From Verrucomicrobiota bacterium (GTDB lineage: Bacteria; Verrucomicrobiota; Verrucomicrobiia; Limisphaerales; UBA11358): a stretch of 23,279 nucleotides of DNA. The notes beneath the pieces are model-generated. The model made no database searches. It had not been told where the DNA came from and saw only the letters and a list, made by a program, of their open reading frames with translations. A program made the translations under genes and the position numbers. Every line of letters begins with the position of its first letter. Within the stretch, counting starts at the first letter, position 1. Shown piece after piece: positions 1-7,109 of this stretch. The stretch lies in the NCBI GenBank assembly GCA_021323835.1, contig JAJPKI010000026.1, positions 1-23,279 of the forward strand, written 5' to 3'.

Positions 1-668
1 GACAAATTGGCGAGCCGCGTATTTTCAATTCTGTTTTCACGATGCAAGTAGCCAAGGACAATATTCGCACGCAAGACGAATATGCCGGCGGCACGCTTTA
101 TGACATCGGCATTTATTGCATCAACGCGGCGCGTTACCTGTTTCGCGATGAGCCGACGGAAGCGATTTGTTTCACGGCAAGCGGAAACGATTCGCGTTTT
201 GACGAAGTGGAAGAAATGGCCAGCGCCATTTTACGATTTCCAAAAAATCGGCTGGCAAATTTTACCGTGAGTTTCGGCGCGGAAGACACGGCAGATTTTG
301 AAGTGGTCGGGACGAAAGGCAGATTGCGCGCGATTCGCGCCTACGAATACACCGAACCGGTGGCGCTGGAATTGACGGTGGAAAATAGAACACGCCGAAA
401 AACTTACGGCTTGCGCGACCAATTCGGACCGGAACTGATTTATTTTTCCAATTGCATTTTACACGACCGTGAGCCGGAACCGTCAGGAGTTGAAGGTTTG
501 CGCGATGTGCATATCATTCGCTCGCTTTACGAATCGGCGAAACATGGTGTCGCCGTAAAATTGCAACAAATTCAACGGCGGCGGCATCCGGGCTTGCGGC
601 AGGAAATTTATCGTTCGCGAAAGATTGCTAATCCTCGATTGGTCAACGTCGAAGCGCCGGCAAAATAA
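1..668 (+). CDS. Gfo/Idh/MocA-family oxidoreductase, C-terminal part (5' truncated by window)
   Basis: The reading frame is open from base 3 through the window edge, so the ATG at 42 is an internal Met and the N-terminal Rossmann NAD(P)-binding domain lies outside the window. The visible 220 or so residues look like the C-terminal substrate/dimerisation domain of the family. They include a 'GGTLYDIGIYCINAARYLF' helix (the GG..xDxGxY motif that supplies active-site residues), then beta strands such as 'ASAILRFPKN' and 'FEVVGTKGRLRA', and a late 'GLRDVHIIRSLYESAKHG' helix. Family members oxidise or reduce sugars and cyclitols with NAD(P) in the cytoplasm; the substrate cannot be told here. The last 35 residues are basic and low in conservation. 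The stop faces the next gene's stop with only 2 bp between them. Confidence 0.88.
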   Translation, partial: QIGEPRIFNSVFTMQVAKDNIRTQDEYAGGTLYDIGIYCINAARYLFRDEPTEAICFTASGNDSRFDEVEEMASAILRFPKNRLANFTVSFGAEDTADFEVVGTKGRLRAIRAYEYTEPVALELTVENRTRRKTYGLRDQFGPELIYFSNCILHDREPEPSGVEGLRDVHIIRSLYESAKHGVAVKLQQIQRRRHPGLRQEIYRSRKIANPRLVNVEAPAK

Positions 669-670
669 AT

Positions 671-937
671 TTATTGCGCCGTTTGCTTTTGATGTTTCTT
701 CAAATGATGACGGTTCGTGATTGAGCCGATGGAATTCGTAGCGTTCACTTGATTCGTCGTCAACGGTTGCGGCGAGATTTGCTGCGGCGAAACGCCTTGC
801 GTGGTAACGACATTGTTCGGCGGCAAATACGGAGCATCCGGATTTCCCGGCGCGGCCGGTTGATACTGTGTTTGTTGCGCGAGGAGCATGGCGGTCGTGC
901 CGCCAATGAGCGTCAGGAGAATAATTTTTGCTTTCAT
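671..937 (-). CDS. Small secreted N/Q/P-rich protein (paralogue of the upstream gene)
   Basis: I recognise no named family. I place the start at the ATG at 937, not 955, because 937 lies 2 nt after the stop of the upstream gene and gives a clean signal peptide (MKAKIILLTLIGGTTAMLLA, then QQTQ). The mature part, about 68 residues, is rich in Pro, Gln, Asn and Thr and ends in a basic HHLKKHQK tail. The signal peptide matches that of the upstream gene at about 12 of 20 positions, and both mature parts carry an 'SPQ..(I/F)S...TNQ.(V/I)N.TN' stretch, so the two look like diverged tandem copies. Export to the periplasm or surface is likely; function is unknown. Confidence 0.65.
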   Translation of the reverse strand: MKAKIILLTLIGGTTAMLLAQQTQYQPAAPGNPDAPYLPPNNVVTTQGVSPQQISPQPLTTNQVNATNSIGSITNRHHLKKHQKQTAQ

Positions 938-939
938 AA

Positions 940-1410
940 TTACCGTTTTTCCCACCAGCGGGAACGGTTCGTGTTGAAATTCAAATTTGTGTTAAACGTG
1001 CCGGGGATATTTGTCATGCCGTTGTTGAAATTCGTGTTAAGCATTCCATTGGTTACACCAATGATGCCAATATTCGTTTCGTTGATTGGCTGATTGGTAA
1101 AAAAAACGTTGGTGCTGAAATTTTGTGGCGAAACATTTTGGGTGGGCGAGATATTCTGCGGCGTCACGGGATTTGGAAAGCTTGGAGGAGTCGTGCCCGG
1201 CTGATTGCCGGGTCCCGGTTGTGACGACGGCGGAGCGATGCCGTTGTTCTGCGTCCCGCCGGCAGCAGCGGCATTGCCCGGGGATAAATTACTGGATGAC
1301 GATGCAGAAGCACTTGCACCCCCGGCCGCAGTTTGGCTATTGGTTGCGGGTGCAAGCACTAAAGCTGCAAAACCGCCGACAATTGTCAGTAAGATAATTT
1401 TTAACCTCAT
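940..1410 (-). CDS. Small secreted N/P/S/T-rich low-complexity protein
   Basis: This is a 156-residue protein of unknown function. An N-terminal signal peptide (MRLKIILLTIVGGFAALVLA) is followed by an Ala/Ser/Gly stretch, a Pro/Gln/Asn region and an Asn-rich tail ('NTNFNNGMTN', 'NTNLNFNTN') that ends WWEKR. The start is well supported: AGGAG (1420-1424 on the complementary strand) lies about 9 nt before the ATG, the clearest ribosome-binding site in the window. Its stop is 2 nt from the next gene's ATG, so the pair is almost surely co-transcribed. The composition suggests a disordered, exported protein; I see no lipobox cysteine and no sorting motif. Confidence 0.72.
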   Translation of the reverse strand: MRLKIILLTIVGGFAALVLAPATNSQTAAGGASASASSSSNLSPGNAAAAGGTQNNGIAPPSSQPGPGNQPGTTPPSFPNPVTPQNISPTQNVSPQNFSTNVFFTNQPINETNIGIIGVTNGMLNTNFNNGMTNIPGTFNTNLNFNTNRSRWWEKR

Positions 1411-1419
1411 AACCCTTTT

Positions 1420-1424
1420 CTCCT
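1420..1424 (-). promoter_or_regulatory. Strong ribosome binding site (AGGAG)
   Basis: On the minus strand GGAAAGGAGAAAAGGGTT runs into the ATG at 1410, placing AGGAG about 9 nt upstream. This fixes the start of the small secreted protein gene and stands out because most starts here have no purine-rich site. A TTGACA hexamer (minus strand, 1447-1442) lies further upstream, but I find no matching -10 box at a good distance. Confidence 0.6.
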
Positions 1425-1516
1425 TTCCGAAATAAAAGCACTGTCAATGCCACGGTGACTGGGGTGAAGTTTCTAAATTGCGATTTGCAAAACCGTAGCG
1501 GCAGGATTGCAAACTG

Positions 1517-2224
1517 CTAAGTCTCGCCGAGAATGCGCCAATCCATTTTTTCAAACTGACAGCGCGCGAGCATTTGTTTGAGAAATTCGGGCGGACGATT
1601 GTCGCCGGCAGGACCGCGCCAGCGTGTTTCGCAATTCACTTCAGTTACCGCGCCATTTTCACCGTAAGTGATGGATGTAAAATTGATTTTATATCCGGCA
1701 TCGAGAAACGGCTGTGAAATGTCTTTTTCCGTGACGCCGATTTTTCCGGGCACAATCGTCAAGGTCGCGTGGCGTTCCAATTTCAATTTTTTTTCCAACG
1801 TTTTGACGCCCGTCAGCGTAATAAAGCCGATTATTAGCGCGACAAATCCCAGTCCAAATTGTCCGCTGCCAAAAATGAGTCCTAGAATTGTGATAAACCA
1901 AAGCGTCGCAGCGGTCGTCACGCCCAAAACCAAATTGTCCTTTCGCAAAATCGCGCCCGCGCCGATAAATCCCACGCCGGTCAAAATTCCGAGCGGCAGA
2001 CGCATGGCATCCAATTGCACAAATGAACCGGGCTGTTTGCCGGTCATGTTGAGCATGAGATTGGCGAGAATCATGGCCAGCGATGCCGACAGACAAAGGA
2101 GAATCGTCGTGCGCAATCCGGCGGTGCGACCGTGTTCTTCGCGGTTGAAGCCGATAACCGCGCCCGCGAACAGCGTGCAGAGCAACCGCAGTGCGATGTC
2201 CGGCCATGTGATTTCCAAAGGCAT
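1517..2224 (-). CDS. MgtC/SapB-family inner-membrane protein
   Basis: I start this gene at the ATG at 2224 (MPLEITWPDI..., 235 aa); the longer frame from 2290 would need a GTG and adds 22 residues not usual in the family. The N-terminal half is the MgtC domain: 'LFAGAVIGFNREEHGR' near residues 18-33, 'GLRTTILLCLSASLA' near 36-50, 'GILTGVGFIGAGAILR' near 79-94, then 'GVTTAATLWFITILGL' and a further hydrophobic helix near 125-140. These are the hallmark GxxxGxxRE and GVGFIGAG motifs. Residues 150-235 form a soluble ACT-like tail. In pathogens MgtC supports growth at low magnesium and modulates the F-type ATP synthase; in free-living bacteria the role is less clear. It is divergent from the 2369 gene. 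Confidence 0.9.
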   Translation of the reverse strand: MPLEITWPDIALRLLCTLFAGAVIGFNREEHGRTAGLRTTILLCLSASLAMILANLMLNMTGKQPGSFVQLDAMRLPLGILTGVGFIGAGAILRKDNLVLGVTTAATLWFITILGLIFGSGQFGLGFVALIIGFITLTGVKTLEKKLKLERHATLTIVPGKIGVTEKDISQPFLDAGYKINFTSITYGENGAVTEVNCETRWRGPAGDNRPPEFLKQMLARCQFEKMDWRILGET

Positions 2225-2368
2225 AAAAAATTTTAGCGCGATACCTGTTATTTCGCAAAGTCGAAGATGCGCGTCAATTGCGATTTGCACTTATAAAAAA
2301 ACGCATGGGTATTTTTCCCCATAAAAACGGGTAATCGTTTCTGGCATTATTTCTGCATCAAGATTTTT

Positions 2369-2578
2369 ATGAGCCGATTGTATCCATCACTCGAAGAGTC
2401 CACACCCGCGACACGCGCAGAAAAAAAGCCGGTTTCAGAAAAGGTGGGCGCGCTGACATTTCATCTTTACGTCCAAAATGGCTGTCCCGAAGGACGCGAA
2501 ACGGATTTCTGGCAGCGCGCAAAAAAAATAGTCTCTGAAGCGCGGCCAACGTCGGATATCGAAGCGTGCATCGGCTGA
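2369..2578 (+). CDS. Small DUF2934-like protein
   Basis: This is a 69-residue soluble protein. Its second half, 'HLYVQNGCPEGRETDFWQRA', resembles the short DUF2934 pattern (a helix, then G.p.GR....W..A), which is found in small proteins of unknown function in soil bacteria; the match is by eye and short. The first 25 residues are polar and probably disordered. It lies 52 bp before the AsmA-like gene on the same strand, and its 144-bp upstream region is shared with the divergent MgtC gene. No clear ribosome-binding site precedes the ATG. A 92-aa frame covers the same bases on the other strand, but it lacks recognisable sequence features. Confidence 0.6.
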   Translation: MSRLYPSLEESTPATRAEKKPVSEKVGALTFHLYVQNGCPEGRETDFWQRAKKIVSEARPTSDIEACIG

Positions 2579-2630
2579 TGGCACGAATTTTGCGCGGAAA
2601 AATCGGGCTTGTGCCAGGGGAAAAGGAAAT

Positions 2631-4004
2631 ATGAGCCGCGCACATGGATTTTTAAAAGGATTTTACAAATATTCGCGCCGCACGCTTTATGTCATCGGCG
2701 GAATTGTCGTTCTTCTCATCATCATTCGGTTGCTGATGCCGTTTGCCATCAAGCATTACGTCAATAAACAGCTTCAGAAATCCAAAGATTACGCCGGGCA
2801 AGTCGGCGATATTCACGTGGCGCTTTGGCGCGGCGCGTATCAGATTGACAATATCAACATTCAAAAACGCGATGGGCAGGTCAAAGACCCGTTCTTTTCA
2901 TCGCCGCTGCTGGATTTGTCCATCGAATGGTCTGCGCTGTTCCATCACCACATCGTCGGGAAAGTTTACATGGAAGAGCCGAAAATAAATTTTGTCAAAG
3001 GCCCCACGCCGGAAAAATCTCAGGCCGGTGAAAACACGCCGTGGAATGAAATGCTCGGAAACTTATTTCCGTTTCAATTGAACCGTTTCGACATTCACAA
3101 CGGCGAAATTCATTACAAAGACGATTATTCAAATCCAAAAGTGGACATTTATTTCAATGAACTCGGAGCGACGGCGACAAATCTTTCCAATGCCAAAAAT
3201 CAGAAACAACATTTGCCCGCCGGAATCGTCGCCAACGCCAAAACCATCGGCAACGGCAAGATGGCTTTCGCCCTGCAATTCAATCCCATGGCGCCCGCGC
3301 CCGAGTATCAACTACAGGCGTCGCTGACAAATGTAGATTTGCCCGCGCTCAACGATTTTCTTCGCGCCTATGGAAAATTTGACGTAGCGCACGGCGACTT
3401 TGCCATGTTCACGTCTGTTGCCGCCACGAACAAAGCTTACGAAGGCTACGTCAAAGTTTTCTTCAATCATCTGGACGTGTTTCAGTGGGAAAAAGAGCGG
3501 AAGAAAAATATTTTGCAAATTTTCTGGCAAGCCATCGTTGGCGCGGTCACGACTGTTTTGAAAAATCAACCCAAAGACCAACTCGCGACGAAAGTTCCCA
3601 TTTCCGGCGTCTATACCAATTCCAGCGTGGACATCGCCAGCACCATCGGTGAATTGCTGCGCAATGCTTTCATCCGTGCATTGCTGCCGAAATACGACCA
3701 GCAAGTCAGCACTGCCGACGTGGCGAAAAAAGTGAAGAACGGCGAAATTCCCAACGCGGACCAAAATGGCGAAGGCAAAACAAACAGTCCTTACGCACAA
3801 AACGCCGGCGAAACGAACAAAGCTGCCGCGTTCCTCAACCAAAAGAAAAATCAAAATCCTCCGCCGGACACAAATGCGATGACCCTGACTATTACCAATT
3901 CGCCCGACACCAATGCCCCGGTGCAAAGCAACAGCGCGCCGGAAATAATTGTCACGCCATCGCCGTCGGTGCCAATTGTGCCGCAAACCAATTTGCCGCC
4001 GTGA
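2631..4004 (+). CDS. DUF748/AsmA-like envelope protein
   Basis: A 457-residue protein. A basic N-terminus is followed by one membrane helix near residues 19-42 ('VIGGIVVLLIIIRLLMPFAI') and a long periplasmic part typical of DUF748 proteins: 'GDIHVALWRGAYQIDNINI', 'LDLSIEWSALFHHHIVG', 'LNRFDIHNGEIHYKD' and 'LNDFLRAYGKFDVAHGDFAM'. These proteins belong to the wider AsmA-like group linked to lipid or outer-membrane homeostasis; the exact role of this branch is not established. The last 90 or so residues are an Asn/Pro/Thr-rich linker-like tail. AAGGA (2623-2627) precedes the ATG closely. The stop overlaps the next gene's GTG by 4 bp, so translational coupling is likely. Confidence 0.85.
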   Translation: MSRAHGFLKGFYKYSRRTLYVIGGIVVLLIIIRLLMPFAIKHYVNKQLQKSKDYAGQVGDIHVALWRGAYQIDNINIQKRDGQVKDPFFSSPLLDLSIEWSALFHHHIVGKVYMEEPKINFVKGPTPEKSQAGENTPWNEMLGNLFPFQLNRFDIHNGEIHYKDDYSNPKVDIYFNELGATATNLSNAKNQKQHLPAGIVANAKTIGNGKMAFALQFNPMAPAPEYQLQASLTNVDLPALNDFLRAYGKFDVAHGDFAMFTSVAATNKAYEGYVKVFFNHLDVFQWEKERKKNILQIFWQAIVGAVTTVLKNQPKDQLATKVPISGVYTNSSVDIASTIGELLRNAFIRALLPKYDQQVSTADVAKKVKNGEIPNADQNGEGKTNSPYAQNAGETNKAAAFLNQKKNQNPPPDTNAMTLTITNSPDTNAPVQSNSAPEIIVTPSPSVPIVPQTNLPP

Positions 4005-4924
4005 GAATTCCCCAACTCAAATACATTTTACTTTTGTTTTGGGAAACCGTCCCGGCGTTCACCGCACAAAAAATTCCGCAACTTGGCGCGGCGCTCGCCT
4101 TCTACACTATCTTCGCCATCGCGCCGCTGTTTCTGATTTCACTCGCGCTTGCCGGATTGTGGTTCGGCGACGAAGCGGCGCGACACGAATTGTTCGGGCA
4201 ATTGTCCGGGCTTGTCGGGCCAAAAGGTGCGGAAGCGTTGCAAGCCATGGTCGCCGCCGCAAACAAACCCAAAGCAAGCTTGATTGCGACGATTGTTGGA
4301 TTCGCGACGTTATTTTTTTCCGCGACCGGCGTGTTCATTCAATTGCAGGACGGACTCAATACCGTTTGGAATGTGAAACGACTTCCCGGTCACGGCCTGC
4401 GTCATTTCATCATGGACCGGCTGCTGTCGTTTGCAATGATGGCAGCGATTGCATTTCTCCTGCTGGTTTCGCTCGTGTTAAGCGCGGCGCTGACGGCATT
4501 CGGAAATTACATGCATGGCTTTATCGTAAATGAAATTTTTTTGCAAACGCTCAACTTCGTCATTTCGCTCGGCGTCATCACCATTTTGTTCGCGGCGATT
4601 TTCAAAATTTTGCCGGACGTAAAAATCCGCTGGCATGATGTTTGGATTGGCGCGTTGAGCACCGCCCTGCTCTTCGACTTTGGAAAATTTCTGCTCGGAT
4701 TTTATTTGGGGCGCAGCAGCGCCAGCTCGGCCTATGGCGCTGCCGGTTCGTTCATCATCGTGCTGATGTGGGTTTATTACTCGTCGCAAATCCTTTTATT
4801 CGGCGCCAAATATACCGAGCTTTACGCGAACAAATATGGCTCACACTTCCAGCCAAAAGAAGGCGCGGAAGAAATCAAATGTGAAGACCTTGCCCCGCCG
4901 CGGAAAAAAAAGAAAACGGCTTAA
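4001..4924 (+). CDS. YihY/BrkB-family (UPF0761) inner-membrane protein
   Basis: A 307-residue integral membrane protein with about six hydrophobic helices (near residues 29-56, 92-115, 141-168, 181-206, 214-235 and 247-275). Family hallmarks are 'LGAALAFYTIFAIAPLFLI' near the start, 'GVFIQLQDGLNTVWNV' in the middle and 'GSFIIVLMWVYYSSQILLFG' followed by AKYTELYA near the end. The family was once annotated as ribonuclease BN, which is now considered wrong for this fold; transport or an envelope role is suspected but not shown. The charged tail ends PPRKKKKTA. The start is a GTG embedded in the upstream stop (GTGA), so I infer it is co-translated with the AsmA-like gene. Confidence 0.92.
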   Translation: MRIPQLKYILLLFWETVPAFTAQKIPQLGAALAFYTIFAIAPLFLISLALAGLWFGDEAARHELFGQLSGLVGPKGAEALQAMVAAANKPKASLIATIVGFATLFFSATGVFIQLQDGLNTVWNVKRLPGHGLRHFIMDRLLSFAMMAAIAFLLLVSLVLSAALTAFGNYMHGFIVNEIFLQTLNFVISLGVITILFAAIFKILPDVKIRWHDVWIGALSTALLFDFGKFLLGFYLGRSSASSAYGAAGSFIIVLMWVYYSSQILLFGAKYTELYANKYGSHFQPKEGAEEIKCEDLAPPRKKKKTA

Positions 4925-4948
4925 CCATTCAGCAATTCACTTTTCGAT

Positions 4949-5497
4949 TCATTTTCTCGACACGCACGGATTACCTTTGATGTAAAAGCGCAAATGCCTC
5001 CTGGCCCAATGCTTCGCATAATCCACGCCGATGCGCGGACGCTTTACGATGGAAAATTTTTTCGCTTCGGATTCCGCGACAAAAAAATCGTCGCTCAACA
5101 AATCATGGCCGTTAAGCCGCTTGTCAATTTTCATGGCGCGGCAAAGCAAACCCGGCCCGCACGTTCGCCCTTCCACATTTTGAACCGGCTCAAGCGCGCG
5201 GAGCAAAACGGCGGAAGCATGGCCTTCGCGCTCGGTCACGACGTTCATGCAGAAATACATTCCGTAAATGAAATAGACGTAAGCGTGGCCGGGCGGACCG
5301 AACATGACTTTCGTGCGCGGCGTCAATCCGCGCGCCGAATGCGCCGCCAAATCGTGCGGACCGAGATAGGCTTCGGTCTCGACAATTTTTCCAACGCGCT
5401 CAACGCCGCCGGAATTGTGGACAAGAAATTTTCCAAGCAATTCCTTTGCGACGACAATCGTGTCGCGGTCATAAAATGAGCGCGGTAATTTTTGCAT
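4949..5497 (-). CDS. 3-methyladenine DNA glycosylase (AAG/MPG family)
   Basis: A 182-residue cytoplasmic base-excision repair enzyme that removes alkylated purines such as 3-methyladenine and hypoxanthine by flipping the base out of DNA. All key positions of the family can be seen by comparison with human AAG: 'IVETEAYLGPHDLAAHS' gives the catalytic Glu (E42), Y44 and H53; 'HAYVYFIYGMYFCMNV' carries Y75 (the human Y159 position) near residues 71-86; R100 lies in 'VLLRALEP'; and 'GPGLLCRAM' (114-122) and the final 'LRFYIKGNPCVS' are also conserved. The length is normal for a bacterial member. Its stop is 24 bp from the converging YihY gene, and its start faces the small secreted gene at 5593. 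Confidence 0.95.
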   Translation of the reverse strand: MQKLPRSFYDRDTIVVAKELLGKFLVHNSGGVERVGKIVETEAYLGPHDLAAHSARGLTPRTKVMFGPPGHAYVYFIYGMYFCMNVVTEREGHASAVLLRALEPVQNVEGRTCGPGLLCRAMKIDKRLNGHDLLSDDFFVAESEAKKFSIVKRPRIGVDYAKHWARRHLRFYIKGNPCVSRK

Positions 5498-5592
5498 TTT
5501 GAAACGGCGTTTGCATTATGCCAGCGCGCGGAAAATTTTTGCAGCAGGAATTTCCCTGTTTCTCGTGGCATTGCCAATGCTTTTGTCACGGC

Positions 5593-6027
5593 ATGAGAAC
5601 GCAATGGCAAAAGAAAATCGCGGCGCTGCTGATGACCGCGCTCACAACGACATTATTGGCCCAGGCAACCGGCGGTGGAGGTTCAGCCGGTTCCACAAGC
5701 GGTTCAATGAGCGGCGGCGGAACCACTGGCGGAGGCAGCACGCGCACTAAAACTACCGGCAACCCGATTCAAAATCCAAATTCCAGCACGACAATTCAAC
5801 GCGGTGCGCCGGGCACACCGATTCAAAATACCCAGCCACAAGCGCCAAATCCACCAAACCCAAATGTCACTCAACCGGTGCCGATGCAGCCGGGATTTAC
5901 CAATTCAAGAAATAACGGACTCGGCATGCCCTACACAACGAATGGAATGTTGCCGATGCAGACAAATCTTCCGGCATGGCAGACCAATGCTGCCGGCGCA
6001 CCGACAACTCCGACGACTCCACCGTAA
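5593..6027 (+). CDS. Small secreted G/T/N/P-rich low-complexity protein
   Basis: I recognise no family. I choose the ATG at 5593 because it gives a normal signal peptide (MRTQWQKKIAALLMTALTTT, then LLAQ), while the upstream ATG at 5518 would add 25 Cys/Phe-rich residues in front of it. The mature part of about 120 residues starts with a Gly/Ser/Thr-rich stretch and continues with repeated 'NPxxxx' and 'PIQNP/PIQNT' units, then a Pro/Asn/Thr tail. The composition resembles the two secreted proteins at 671-1410, with 'TNGML' occurring in both this and the 940 gene, but I cannot show homology beyond that. It is divergent from the glycosylase gene and convergent (3 bp gap) with the hydrolase gene. 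Confidence 0.65.
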   Translation: MRTQWQKKIAALLMTALTTTLLAQATGGGGSAGSTSGSMSGGGTTGGGSTRTKTTGNPIQNPNSSTTIQRGAPGTPIQNTQPQAPNPPNPNVTQPVPMQPGFTNSRNNGLGMPYTTNGMLPMQTNLPAWQTNAAGAPTTPTTPP

Positions 6028-6030
6028 AAA

Positions 6031-7053
6031 TTATTTGTTGTCAGGATAATAATTTTTTATCGGCTGAACGACGATCCGCGCGTGCTCGTCCGCAGGCATG
6101 CACGCAGTGAACAGCGCAACCGCTTCGCCTTTTTCGTTGTAATAAATGAACGGACGTTCGCGTCGTGAAAATGTTTCGCTCGTGCCGTCATCAAATGGAA
6201 CTGTCTTTGTAAAAACCGGCTCGCGAGAAACGAGTGTGTAGTGAATTCCGTCCTTTGAAAAATATTGCGCGCCATTTTTGTTCACGCCGGTCGCGTGGCC
6301 TTTCCAATCGTTGAGCACGACGTTGTATTGATTGTTCGCCCACCAAATCGTCGGGTCTTCCAATTCGCCGCCGTTCGGCAAAAGATTATCGCCGTTGGCA
6401 AGCTCAACGTAAGGGGCGGAATAATTCGTCGCAAGAAATGCAACGCCGCGATTCACACTGTCGCTGTCGCGCAGCCGGCAAAAGACGTAAACGCTGCCGT
6501 CGGGATTAACAATGGGAGCGGGATTGCTGGCTTTAATCACTGGCGCATCCGTGCGCGTCCATGGGCCGGTGACGGAATCGGCGACAGCATAACCGGTTTG
6601 ATTCGCCGAATTGATGTAGAACAAAACAAATTTATTTCCGGCTTTGACGATTTTGACGTTGTGCACGCGCGAGTTGTCCCATTCGTCCGGACGTTTTTGC
6701 AGAACGACTTCTTGAAAGGTGTAAGGTCCAAAAAGGTTTGTCGAAGTCGCGCGCACACATTCGGACTGGCTCGTCCAATCGCCGAGCGAATATTTCCAGC
6801 CGTTGGTAGTTTTATGTCCGGGCCACGCCGACGCGAACATGTGATAAGTGTCGCCGACTTTGATGACCGACGAACACCACAAAACGTAGCCGTCCATTGC
6901 AAAGCCGCCGTTCTTTGGCGCGGGCAAGAGAAAATCTTTCAGCGGCTTGGGAACGGAAATAGAATTGGTTGCCGGAAAATTGATTGAATTTGTTTGCGCG
7001 TGAGTTGAGCAAATGGCCAGCGCGAGGAATGAAAAGAGACGAAACAATTTCAT
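6031..7053 (-). CDS. Secreted glycoside hydrolase-like protein (five-bladed beta-propeller, GH43-like clan)
   Basis: The start is set at the ATG at 7053, which gives a 340-residue protein with a signal peptide (MKLFRLFSFLALAICSTHA); the frame extends upstream to 7209 but overlaps the end of the preceding gene and has no signal there. The body has blade-type repeats of a GH43/GH117-like propeller: 'FAMDGYVLWCSSVIKVGDTY' near 51-70 with a candidate acidic D54, 'SRVHNVKIVKAGNKFVLFYI' near 128-147, 'NPAPIVNPDGSVYVFCR' near 177-193, 'GGELEDPTIWWANNQYNVVL' near 228-247 with E232/D233, and 'RERPFIYYNEKGEAVALFT'. Proteins of this fold cleave arabinan, galactan or sulfated glycans outside the cytoplasm. 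The substrate cannot be called. It is the last gene of the minus-strand block. Confidence 0.78.
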   Translation of the reverse strand: MKLFRLFSFLALAICSTHAQTNSINFPATNSISVPKPLKDFLLPAPKNGGFAMDGYVLWCSSVIKVGDTYHMFASAWPGHKTTNGWKYSLGDWTSQSECVRATSTNLFGPYTFQEVVLQKRPDEWDNSRVHNVKIVKAGNKFVLFYINSANQTGYAVADSVTGPWTRTDAPVIKASNPAPIVNPDGSVYVFCRLRDSDSVNRGVAFLATNYSAPYVELANGDNLLPNGGELEDPTIWWANNQYNVVLNDWKGHATGVNKNGAQYFSKDGIHYTLVSREPVFTKTVPFDDGTSETFSRRERPFIYYNEKGEAVALFTACMPADEHARIVVQPIKNYYPDNK

Positions 7054-7109
7054 GTGATTCTTCAAATTGCCCAAACGCGACCCGAGCGTCCAGAGTGAAA
7101 TGTCGTGTC

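Noticed and set aside
1484..1513. TTTGCAA ... TTGCAAA stem as a terminator for the MgtC gene
   Set aside because: The stem is AT-rich, the loop is long and no T-run follows on the minus strand.
2225..2290. GTG-start extension of the MgtC gene
   Set aside because: It needs a GTG start with no ribosome-binding site and adds residues not usual in the family; the ATG at 2224 fits the normal N-terminus.
1668..2324. 218-aa open frame on the + strand
   Set aside because: It is antisense to the MgtC gene, whose family motifs are strong.
2367..2645. 92-aa open frame on the - strand opposite the DUF2934-like gene
   Set aside because: It has no recognisable features and overlaps the start of the AsmA-like gene; the + frame has a better family resemblance.
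3312..3986. 224-aa open frame on the - strand
   Set aside because: It is antisense to the DUF748/AsmA-like gene and has no family motifs.
6265..6987. 240-aa open frame on the + strand
   Set aside because: It is antisense to the propeller hydrolase, whose motifs and signal peptide are clear.
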